DNA of 64,000 nt from Pseudomonas sp. GOM7 (GTDB taxonomy: Bacteria > Pseudomonadota > Gammaproteobacteria > Pseudomonadales > Pseudomonadaceae): positions 434,001 to 498,000 of the forward strand of contig NZ_CP113519.1 in the NCBI RefSeq assembly GCF_026723825.1, read 5' to 3'. The notes below the pieces were generated by a model. That model saw only the letters and a list, made by a program, of their open reading frames with translations, did not search any database and was not told the origin of the DNA. Numbering within the stretch: the stretch's first letter is position 1; every line of letters starts with the position of its first letter. Shown here one piece after another: positions 57,819 through 64,000 of this stretch. The translations under genes and the position numbers were made by a program.

Positions 57819-58715
57819 TCAGGGCCGTCGCTGCACGCCTTCGAGCCAAGTGCTGACCATCGCGGGATTGTTCTCCAGCCACTCCTTGGCCACCCGGCGG
57901 CGGTTGGTATTGCCCTCCAACACGCCGCTCATCAACTGATTTTCCGCCGCGATGGTGAAGGTCATGTTGCGAAACAAGCGGGCCAGGTTCGGGCATTCGC
58001 TGCTGAAACCGCCACGCGCCACGGTGTTGACCTGAGCGGCCCCGTAGTTAGGGCCGAAATACTGGTCACCACCGGAAAGGTAGAACATGCGCAGGCGGTC
58101 GTTCATCGGGTGCGGCTCCCAGCCGAGGAACACGGCCGATTTGCCTAGCTGCTGGGCGCGTTCGACATGGTTGAGCATGCCTTTCTCGCTGCTTTCCACC
58201 AGGGTGAAACCACCCAGGCCGAAGACGTTGTCGCGGATCATATTCTTGACCATCTGGTTGCCCTCGTTACCGGGTTCGATGCCGAAGATCTGCCCGCTCA
58301 ACTCGTCCTTGAAGCGCTGGATGTCGGCGAAATCATGCAGGCCGGCGTTGTAGGCCGGTTCCAGTACGGCGAGGGTGTAGCGAACGGTTGGCAGATTGGT
58401 GTGCAGCTTTTCGATGCGACCGCTTTGCAGGTGGGGTTCTATCAGCTGCGCCTGTGCCGGCATCCAGTTACCGAGAAATACATCGATCTGGCCGTCCGAA
58501 AGCGCCTGGTAGGTCTGCGGAAGGAGCATGCGCTTCACCCTGGTGCGATAGCCCAGGTCGTTGAGCACCAGGCGGGCGACGGCGGTGGTCATGGTGATAT
58601 CGGTCCAGCCGACATCGGCGAAGGTGATCAGTTCGCAGCGCTCGGCTTCGGCGGCCTGCAGGTGAGCGACATACAGCAGAGCAAACGCGAACAACCAATG
58701 AGCGAATCTTTGCAT
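57819..58715 (-). CDS. ChoX-like choline-binding periplasmic protein
   Basis: A 298-residue binding protein with a signal peptide (MQRFAHWLFAFALLYVAHLQA). The sequence CELITFADVGWTDITMTTAVARLVLNDLGY, IDVFLGNWMPAQAQLIEP, RYTLAVLEPAYNAGL and VFLGWEPHPMNDRL keeps the ChoX aromatic box. It is related to the 314-residue protein at 53820 but is a separate gene at its own promoter, divergent from gbdR. CAGGAGTG precedes ATG 58715. Ligand could be choline, acetylcholine or carnitine. Confidence 0.86.
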   Translation of the reverse strand: MQRFAHWLFAFALLYVAHLQAAEAERCELITFADVGWTDITMTTAVARLVLNDLGYRTRVKRMLLPQTYQALSDGQIDVFLGNWMPAQAQLIEPHLQSGRIEKLHTNLPTVRYTLAVLEPAYNAGLHDFADIQRFKDELSGQIFGIEPGNEGNQMVKNMIRDNVFGLGGFTLVESSEKGMLNHVERAQQLGKSAVFLGWEPHPMNDRLRMFYLSGGDQYFGPNYGAAQVNTVARGGFSSECPNLARLFRNMTFTIAAENQLMSGVLEGNTNRRRVAKEWLENNPAMVSTWLEGVQRRP

Positions 58716-59386
58716 GGAGCACTCCTGCCTGGTTCGAGAGGACGTGAGTCGAAGGCTGACTGCAAAGCAATTGATGGGCCGTCTGTCGGGCGAAAAACGA
58801 CCTCCACATATCCAGGACAGACGTTCTGTATCGCTTGCGTGGAGTAATCGATCGAAGCGGGTGCAGTTCGGCTGGTTTGGCGTCGTCTGGCAGGGATGCC
58901 GGGCGGCTTGGGCTCGGGAGCCTGTCGTGGCTTGATGGTCGATCCGCCGCAGCGCAGCTCAGGCTGTCTAGACCGGGCCTTGCAGTGATGGCAGAACGCT
59001 CGCGCAGTTGAGTCTTACTGGGGCGAGTGGAGCTTTTTCCGCCAGTTTTTGGTGCGTGACGAATGCGCCTGCGCGCAGTGTGTAACACCATCTGTTACCG
59101 CTCATCCGTTACTGCCCCTGAGTGCCCATGCAGGGGATACCTTTGGCAGTGCTACCGAAATGCACAAGGCTCTCTGAAATGGGCCATTGCATGTCCGTGG
59201 CAGGCGTCTTTTCGACGCCTTGGAAAGCCCGAGTGGCGCGACTCTGATTTTTTATTGAAGGCATGATCAATTTAGGCACGAGCTTTGCCTGTTAGTCATG
59301 ACTAGCTGGTCTAGAATCAGCGCCATAACAAAACAACGACCCGCCCCTGGCGGGTCGATACCGTGCTTAGCGTGAGGGCTACACCG
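58716..59386. promoter_or_regulatory. 671-bp divergent control region between the ChoX-like gene and gbdR
   Basis: No supported gene. It is expected to hold promoters in both directions and GbdR sites. Visible features are an AT-rich block with GATCAATTTAGGC near 59263 and a small hairpin CCCGCCCCTGGCGGG just before gbdR. No GbdR site could be assigned. Confidence 0.4.
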
Positions 59387-60478
59387 ATGTCGCAGTTCAG
59401 CCAAGGGGCGCAGCCCCAAAACCGTGTGCAATCCGTCGGCTTTCTGCTGCTGGACAATTTCACTCTGATCTCGCTCGCCTCGGCGGTAGAACCCCTGCGC
59501 ATGGCCAACCAGCTTTCCGGCAAGGAGCTGTATCGCTGGCATACCCTCACCCACGATGGCCAGCCGGTGGTGGCCAGCGACGGTCTGCAGATCACTCCGG
59601 ATGCCGCCATGAGCAACGCGCCGGCGCTGGATGCGGTGATCGTCTGTGGCGGCGTGGACATCCAGCATGCGGTCAAGCGTGAGCATGTCAGCTGGCTGCA
59701 GTTGCAGGCGCGTCAAGGCCGTCAACTGGGCGCAGTGTGCACCGGTAGCTGGGCGCTGGCCAAGGCCGGTCTGCTCGACGGTTACGACTGCAGCGTGCAC
59801 TGGGAGTGTCTGGCCTCGATGCAGGAAGCCTTCCCGCGTGCGGCCATCACCACCCGTCTGTTCTCCATCGACCGCAATCGCAACACCTCGTCCGGCGGCA
59901 CTGCGCCGATGGACATGATGCTGCATCTGATCGGCCAGCAGCATGGCCGCGAACTGGCCGCCGGCATCTCCGAGATGTTCATCTACGAGCGCATCCGCAA
60001 CGAGCAGGATCACCAACGCGTGCCGCTCAAGCACATGCTTGGCAGCAACCAGCCGAAGCTGCAGGAGATCGTCGCGCTGATGGAGGCCAACCTCGAAGAG
60101 CCGATCGACCTCGACGAGCTGGCCTGCTTCGTCGACATCTCCCGGCGCCAGCTCGAGCGCTTGTTCCAGAAGTACCTGCACTGCTCGCCGTCGCGCTACT
60201 ACCTCAAGCTGCGCTTGATCCGTGCGCGCCAACTGCTCAAGCAGACCAGCATGTCGATCATCGAAGTGGCTTCGGTGTGTGGCTTCGTCTCCACGCCGCA
60301 CTTCTCCAAGTGCTACCGCGAATACTTCGGCATTCCGCCACGCGACGAGCGTGCCGGGCAGCAGGGCAACAATCTGGTGATGCTGCTGCCGATTCCCGAG
60401 CATCAGGTCAACTCCAGCGCCGTGCTGGCGCTCAGCCGTGCCCAGGGCGAGTCGACCTTTGCCAGTGTGCGGATCTGA
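59387..60478 (+). CDS. gbdR: GbdR, AraC-type activator of glycine betaine catabolism
   Basis: A 363-residue GlxA-type regulator: N-terminal DJ-1/PfpI-like domain (SVGFLLLDNFTLISLASAVEPLRMANQLSG ... GAVCTGSWALAKAGLLDG) and C-terminal AraC double helix-turn-helix (PIDLDELACFVDISRRQLERLFQKYLHCSPSRYYLKLRLIRARQLL). It is very similar to P. aeruginosa GbdR, which activates betaine and dimethylglycine genes when those compounds are present. ATG 59387 is preferred; a GTG at 59363 is in frame. Divergent from the ChoX-like gene and convergent with the dgc/etf operon it is expected to control. Confidence 0.95.
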   Translation: MSQFSQGAQPQNRVQSVGFLLLDNFTLISLASAVEPLRMANQLSGKELYRWHTLTHDGQPVVASDGLQITPDAAMSNAPALDAVIVCGGVDIQHAVKREHVSWLQLQARQGRQLGAVCTGSWALAKAGLLDGYDCSVHWECLASMQEAFPRAAITTRLFSIDRNRNTSSGGTAPMDMMLHLIGQQHGRELAAGISEMFIYERIRNEQDHQRVPLKHMLGSNQPKLQEIVALMEANLEEPIDLDELACFVDISRRQLERLFQKYLHCSPSRYYLKLRLIRARQLLKQTSMSIIEVASVCGFVSTPHFSKCYREYFGIPPRDERAGQQGNNLVMLLPIPEHQVNSSAVLALSRAQGESTFASVRI

Positions 60479-60492
60479 GTCGAGCCGCAATG

Positions 60493-60525
60493 AAAACGGG
60501 GCGCCAGTGGCGCCCCGTTTGCTTT
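60493..60525 (+). terminator. Terminator after gbdR
   Basis: AACGGGGCGCC-AGT-GGCGCCCCGTT, with TTTGCTTTT after it. Confidence 0.85.
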
Positions 60526-60542
60526 TGAGGTGAAACCCAGCT

Positions 60543-60565
60543 TGTAGCCCGGATACAATCCGGGG
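60543..60565. repeat. REP-like GTAGCCCGGAT palindrome
   Basis: TGTAGCCCGGATACAATCCG and its CCCGGAT...ATCCGGG symmetry; same type as at 61834. Confidence 0.65.
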
Positions 60566-60599
60566 TAACGAGATCGGAGTCACCGGCTCTGCTCAGGCT

Positions 60600-60623
60600 C
60601 GTAGGGTGTGCTGCGCGCACCGA
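60600..60623. repeat. Single GTAGGGTGCGC-type repeat
   Basis: CGTAGGGTGTGCTGCGCGCA, followed by CCGA; same family as at 51957 and 32821. It lies between convergent genes. Confidence 0.6.
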
Positions 60624-60635
60624 GAACACTATCGC

Positions 60636-60887
60636 TCAGGCAGGCTTGGGCACCAGCGCTGGCAGCAGATGACGGCTGATGGCCTCGCGCACGTTGGGCA
60701 GCAAGGTGGCGCTGCCGCCGAGCAGTTCTTCCACCAACTGGCGCAGGGCCATGGCGCGTTCGGCGCTGAGGCCGCTGACGGCGAGTTCGCAGGCCTGCTC
60801 CGGCGAGGTGCCCGGAGGAATGCTAAGGCCCAGCGCCACCAGGCGCTCGCGGAAGTCTTCCTGGTCGATCAGGTCGGCATGCATCAT
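60636..60887 (-). CDS. Small conserved protein of the dgc/etf operon, unknown function
   Basis: An 83-residue, mostly helical, cytoplasmic protein (MMHADLIDQEDFRERLVALGLSIPPGTSPEQACELAVSGLSAERAMALRQLVEELLGGSATLLPNVREAISRHLLPALVPKPA). AGGAGCC lies before ATG 60887. No motif is recognised. It is downstream of etfB on the same strand with a 163-bp gap, at the end of the dimethylglycine operon, so a role there is possible. Confidence 0.65.
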   Translation of the reverse strand: MMHADLIDQEDFRERLVALGLSIPPGTSPEQACELAVSGLSAERAMALRQLVEELLGGSATLLPNVREAISRHLLPALVPKPA

Positions 60888-61050
60888 GGTCGTGGCTCCT
60901 TATGACAAGGCAAGCGTTTGAAAACCCAGGCGAGTCGACAGGGTATCCAGGATATTACGCGTTTCGTTCGCTCGGTGGTCGGCTCGAAGCCTTGGCTTCG
61001 AGCGAACCCCTGTTCTAGCCTGTCAGGACTGGCTGTCTTCCTGGCATCTG

Positions 61051-61824
61051 TTAGCGCAGCACGCCTTCTTCGACCAGCAACTTGAAGATGGCCTCCGCGC
61101 CTTCCTGCGGCGAGACGTCCTTGAGCACCTTGCCGCCGCCGCCACTGGCCTTGGCCGTGGCGGCTTTCATACGCTCAGCGCCGGTCTTGGCCTTGATCAC
61201 CTTGAGGCGCTTGGGCCGTGGTTTGGCCGGTTGCAGGCTGGCCTCGGCCAGCAGCGGGTCGTCCACCACGGTTACCTCGTGCGCTTCGATCTGCCCGCGG
61301 CGGGCCGGGCCGAAGGCGCTCTGGCGGGCGACAGGGGCGGCGTTGTCGACACTGGCGACGCACGGCAGGCGTACCTTGAGGCGGCGCCGCTGACCACGTG
61401 GCAGGGCTTGCAGCACCTGGGCCACGCCGTTTTCCACCTTTTCCACCTCGGCCAGGCCGACCACCATGGGCCAGCCCAGGCGTTCGGCCAGGAGGAACGG
61501 CAACATGCCGGAGCCTTCGCCGGTTTCCGCCTGGCTGCCGGTGAGCACCAACTGGGTGCGACTGCCCTGCAGGTAGTCCACCAGCAGTGGCAGGGCGTCG
61601 GCCCCTTCGGGTTGTTCCAGTACGTCGAGCTGATCCAGGCCCATGCCCAGGTAGCCACGCAGGGCTTCGGCCTGCGGGTCGCCGGCGTGCAGCAGTTGCA
61701 GGTTCTGCCCGCTCAGGCGCAGGCCCAGCTCCACGGCGCGGGCGTCCTGTTCGGCACGACGCGGACGGCCCGAGGTCGGGTGGGCGCCGACCGAGATCAG
61801 GGCAACGATATTCAGATCAGTCAT
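61051..61824 (-). CDS. Electron transfer flavoprotein, beta subunit, of the dimethylglycine pathway
   Basis: A 257-residue EtfB-like protein. The N-terminal MTDLNIVALISVGAHPTSGRPRR is shorter and more divergent than housekeeping EtfB (no clear CVKRV start), but SGMLPFLLAERLGWPMVVGLAEVE, LKVRLPCVASVDNAAP and the following KPRPKRLKVIKAK retain the family layout. It pairs with the EtfA homologue upstream to form an ETF that would take electrons from DgcAB or sarcosine enzymes. The first gene codon is ATG 61824 with GGGGGAG upstream; a REP lies in the 74-bp gap to etfA. Confidence 0.83.
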   Translation of the reverse strand: MTDLNIVALISVGAHPTSGRPRRAEQDARAVELGLRLSGQNLQLLHAGDPQAEALRGYLGMGLDQLDVLEQPEGADALPLLVDYLQGSRTQLVLTGSQAETGEGSGMLPFLLAERLGWPMVVGLAEVEKVENGVAQVLQALPRGQRRRLKVRLPCVASVDNAAPVARQSAFGPARRGQIEAHEVTVVDDPLLAEASLQPAKPRPKRLKVIKAKTGAERMKAATAKASGGGGKVLKDVSPQEGAEAIFKLLVEEGVLR

Positions 61825-61833
61825 GGCTCCCCC

Positions 61834-61854
61834 GTAGCCCGGATGCAATCCGGG
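61834..61854. repeat. REP-like GTAGCCCGGAT palindrome between etfA and etfB
   Basis: GTAGCCCGGATGCAATCCGG is a CCCGGAT-type palindrome just before the etfB start. Confidence 0.65.
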
Positions 61855-61898
61855 AGTGGGTGTTGAGGAGGGCGCGGTGCAGCCGCGCCGTGCAGGGT

Positions 61899-63131
61899 TC
61901 AGGCCGCTTCACGCTTGCCCTCCTGGCGCCAGGCGGCGACACGCTCCATCAGGGCCGCAAGGATGGCCGCCGAGTCGCCGATCACCGAGAGGTCGGCGCG
62001 TTTGATCATGTCGCAGCCGGGATCCATGTTCACCGCCACCACCTTGTCGCAGGCACCGATGCCTTGCAGGTGCTGGATGGCGCCGGAAATGCCGACGGCC
62101 AGGTAGACGCGGGCGGTGACCCAGGTGCCGGTGGCGCCAACCTGGCGATCACGCGGCATGAAGCCATCGTCCACCGCCACGCGCGAGGCGCCTTCGGTGG
62201 CGCCGAGGGCGACGGCGGCCTGGTGGAACAGGTTCCAGTCCTTCACACCGTTGCCGCCGGAGAGGATGAACTCGGCCTCGGCCATGGGAATCTGGGCCGG
62301 ATCCACGGCCACCGGGCCGAGATCCTCGATGCGCGGCAGGCTGTGGGCGACTTTCGCCTCCAATTCCAGTGGCCGTACTTCGTGACGTGTCTCGCTGACC
62401 GGCTCGGCGCACTCGACTGCGGCGAGAATCAGCCGCGGCAGGGCACGCTGGATGTCCTGCTGGCCACTGCCGGCACGGCCGATGGCCTGCTCGCCGGCCA
62501 CCTGCCAGACGCGCGTGGCCGGGCGTTCGCCAAGCTTGGCGGCCAGGCGCCGGCCCAGTTCGCCGCCACCGGTGCGGCTGTCGGGCAGCAGCCAGTGGCG
62601 CGGTGCCAGTTGGCTTTCCACGGCGCTCAAGGCCAGCACGCGGGTTTCCGGGGCGTAGCCGTCGAAGGCTTCGCCGCTGATACGTAGCAGGCGGTCGACG
62701 CCTGCCGTGTCGAAGGCGCTTTCCTTGTCCTCGCCGAACACCACGGCCACCACGGCACCGCTGGCGCCGGCCAGGTTGCGGGCCAGGCCGAGCAGATCCT
62801 TGTCATGGCTGGACAGGCGTCCGCCAACCATGTCCGGCACCACGCAGACGTGGAAGGCTGGTTGCTCGACCACGTGCAGCGGCAATTGCACCTCGGTGCT
62901 GGCACTGCTGCGCTTGCCGCCGGTGCCTTGCTGGGCGCCACTGCGGTCGATGCGCTTGAGCCCGGCCGGGCCGACGAAGCCGGCGGCGATGGCGTGTGGG
63001 TTCTTGCGGATGATGCCGTTGGGCCCCATCCAGCTGGTCTGGTTCTGGCTCTGCATGGCCGCGTGCAGCGGGTGCAGACGGTTGCGGGCGATCCACTCGG
63101 CACGAGGGTCGCGGCGGATGATATCGCTCAT
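61899..63131 (-). CDS. Electron transfer flavoprotein, alpha subunit, of the dimethylglycine pathway
   Basis: A 410-residue EtfA-like protein, about 90 residues longer than housekeeping EtfA because of an N-terminal extension (MSDIIRRDPRAEWIARNRLHPLH...). The C-terminal FAD-binding domain is clear: RQVGATGTWVTARVYLAVGISGAIQHLQGIGACDKVVAVNMDPGCDMIKRADLSVIGD. It is cytoplasmic and would accept electrons from DgcA/B. AGGAGG lies before ATG 63131. It is 37 bp downstream of dgcB. Confidence 0.9.
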   Translation of the reverse strand: MSDIIRRDPRAEWIARNRLHPLHAAMQSQNQTSWMGPNGIIRKNPHAIAAGFVGPAGLKRIDRSGAQQGTGGKRSSASTEVQLPLHVVEQPAFHVCVVPDMVGGRLSSHDKDLLGLARNLAGASGAVVAVVFGEDKESAFDTAGVDRLLRISGEAFDGYAPETRVLALSAVESQLAPRHWLLPDSRTGGGELGRRLAAKLGERPATRVWQVAGEQAIGRAGSGQQDIQRALPRLILAAVECAEPVSETRHEVRPLELEAKVAHSLPRIEDLGPVAVDPAQIPMAEAEFILSGGNGVKDWNLFHQAAVALGATEGASRVAVDDGFMPRDRQVGATGTWVTARVYLAVGISGAIQHLQGIGACDKVVAVNMDPGCDMIKRADLSVIGDSAAILAALMERVAAWRQEGKREAA

Positions 63132-63168
63132 GCCTGGGCCTCCTGAATGGACTGGGAGCGTCGTTTCA

Positions 63169-64000
63169 TCACTGCACCTCCGCCAGTTCGCGCTTGGTGG
63201 CCGGGCGCTTGGCTGGCACCTCGGTGGCTTCGATCAGCACCTCGGCCACCAGCTCGGCGATGTCCTTGATTTCCGGGCGCGGTGCGACCACGCCTTCGAG
63301 CATCGCGGTGCACTGCGGGCAGCCTACGGCCACCACCTCGGCGCCGGTTTCCTTGATGTCCACCATGCGCATGTCGGGAATCCGCTGCTTGCCGGGGATG
63401 TCGGTGATCGGTGCGCCGCCACCGCCGCCACAGCAGCGCGAACGGAAGCCCGAACGTTCCATCTCCTTGACCTCGATGCCGATGGCCTTGAGCACGGCGC
63501 GGGGCGCCTCGTACTCGCCGTTGTAACGGCCGAGGTAGCAGGGGTCGTGATAGGTCACGCTGGCGGCCTTGCTCTGGCCGAGATTCAGCGAACCCTTGCG
63601 CACCAGCTCGTCGATGAAGGTGCTGTGGTGCAGCACCTGATAGTGGCCGCCGAGGGCGCCGTACTCGTTCTTCAGCACATGGAAGCTGTGCGGGTCGCAG
63701 CTGACGATGCGCTTGAAGCGGTACTTGGCCAGGGTGGCGATATTGCGCTTGGCCAGGTGCTGGAAGGTCGCTTCGTCACCCAGACGGCGAGCCACGTCGC
63801 CGCTGTCGCGCTCTTCTAGGCCGAGTACGGCGAAGTCGACGTCAGCAGCCTTGAGGATCTTCACGAAGGCACGCAGAGTGCGCTGGTTGCGCATGTCGAA
63901 GGCGCCGTCGCCGACCCAGAACAGCACATCGGTTTCGCCCTTGTCGGCCAGCAACGGCAGGTTCAGGTCGGCGGCCCAGTTCAGGCGACCGCCGGGGTTG
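63169..64000 (-). CDS. dgcB: Dimethylglycine catabolism protein DgcB, 3' part
   Basis: The open frame runs out of the window, so the N-terminal part is missing. The C-terminal 277 residues carry two CCG-type (cysteine-rich) iron-sulfur/haterodisulfide-reductase-like segments: TYHDPCYLGRYNGEYEAPR with RSRCCGGGGGAPI, and GCPQCTAML, plus IVSCDPHSFHVL earlier. This is DgcB, partner of DgcA in dimethylglycine demethylation, passing electrons to the ETF encoded downstream. First of the dgcB-etfA-etfB genes in the window. Confidence 0.88.
   Translation of the reverse strand, partial: NPGGRLNWAADLNLPLLADKGETDVLFWVGDGAFDMRNQRTLRAFVKILKAADVDFAVLGLEERDSGDVARRLGDEATFQHLAKRNIATLAKYRFKRIVSCDPHSFHVLKNEYGALGGHYQVLHHSTFIDELVRKGSLNLGQSKAASVTYHDPCYLGRYNGEYEAPRAVLKAIGIEVKEMERSGFRSRCCGGGGGAPITDIPGKQRIPDMRMVDIKETGAEVVAVGCPQCTAMLEGVVAPRPEIKDIAELVAEVLIEATEVPAKRPATKRELAEVQ

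Overview
The window is a chromosomal segment of a high-GC gammaproteobacterium, almost certainly a Pseudomonas of the mendocina/oleovorans/alcaligenes type. The evidence is the gene content (rsmE, bioA, rhlE, dbpA, ligB, metK, epd-pgk-fba), a Pseudomonas-type quaternary-amine locus (betIBA, a CbcWV-like ABC transporter, GbdR, DgcB with its private ETF) and many small intergenic palindromes of the Pseudomonas type. No tRNA, rRNA, CRISPR array, prophage or intact insertion sequence was seen. Gene names are by recognition of protein motifs; no database search was run.

Layout. 1-6.8 kb: end of a UbiH/VisC-type hydroxylase, a Na+/alanine symporter, bioA-rsmE, cytochrome b561 and YceI. 6.8-13 kb: rhlE, ppnN, and the methyl-cycle pair ahcY-metF preceded by a clear SAH riboswitch. 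13-18.6 kb: a TPR protein, a cupin, a MAPEG protein, a lipoprotein cytochrome c', and ligB with a DUF1090 gene. 18.8-22 kb: an ArsR-methyltransferase fusion overlapping metK, then LysR divergent from a TDT anion transporter. 23-29.6 kb: central carbon genes tkt, epd, pgk, fba, with two small lipoprotein genes between pgk and fba. 29.6-38 kb: a PL7 alginate lyase, a PQQ-type sugar dehydrogenase, a YgjP-like metalloprotein, a GreA/B-like factor, a 7TMR-DISM diguanylate cyclase and a YccS-type membrane protein. 38-48.5 kb: a large inverted repeat, GST, an SLC13 transporter, an HI0933-type flavoprotein, a solute-binding protein, a REC-REC-GGDEF regulator, dbpA and an MFS exporter. 48.5-64 kb: choline/betaine region with betIBA, an ABC permease and ATPase, three different binding proteins, gbdR, and the start of the dimethylglycine operon (dgcB-etfA-etfB).

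Functional links. Choline and related amines would enter through the ABC system, be oxidised to betaine by BetA and BetB under BetI control, and be demethylated further with electrons passing from DgcAB to the dedicated ETF, under GbdR. The SAM cycle (metK, ahcY, metF) lies in two neighbouring clusters and appears to carry two SAH- or SAM-linked controls: a riboswitch on ahcY and an ArsR-methyltransferase regulator in front of metK.

The most unusual content is intergenic. At least three copies of a 194-294 bp element (18.6, 43.6 and 45.2 kb, plus a short relative at 6.65 kb) have ends that are complementary within each copy but different between copies, internal hairpins whose stems change in a compensatory way, and positions that abut or overlap stop codons. 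Separate families include five GCAAGC-type palindromes, all lying between co-directional genes, and a long inverted-repeat family at 0.9 kb and 37.9-38.7 kb with a 66-nt three-way-junction fold at its centre.
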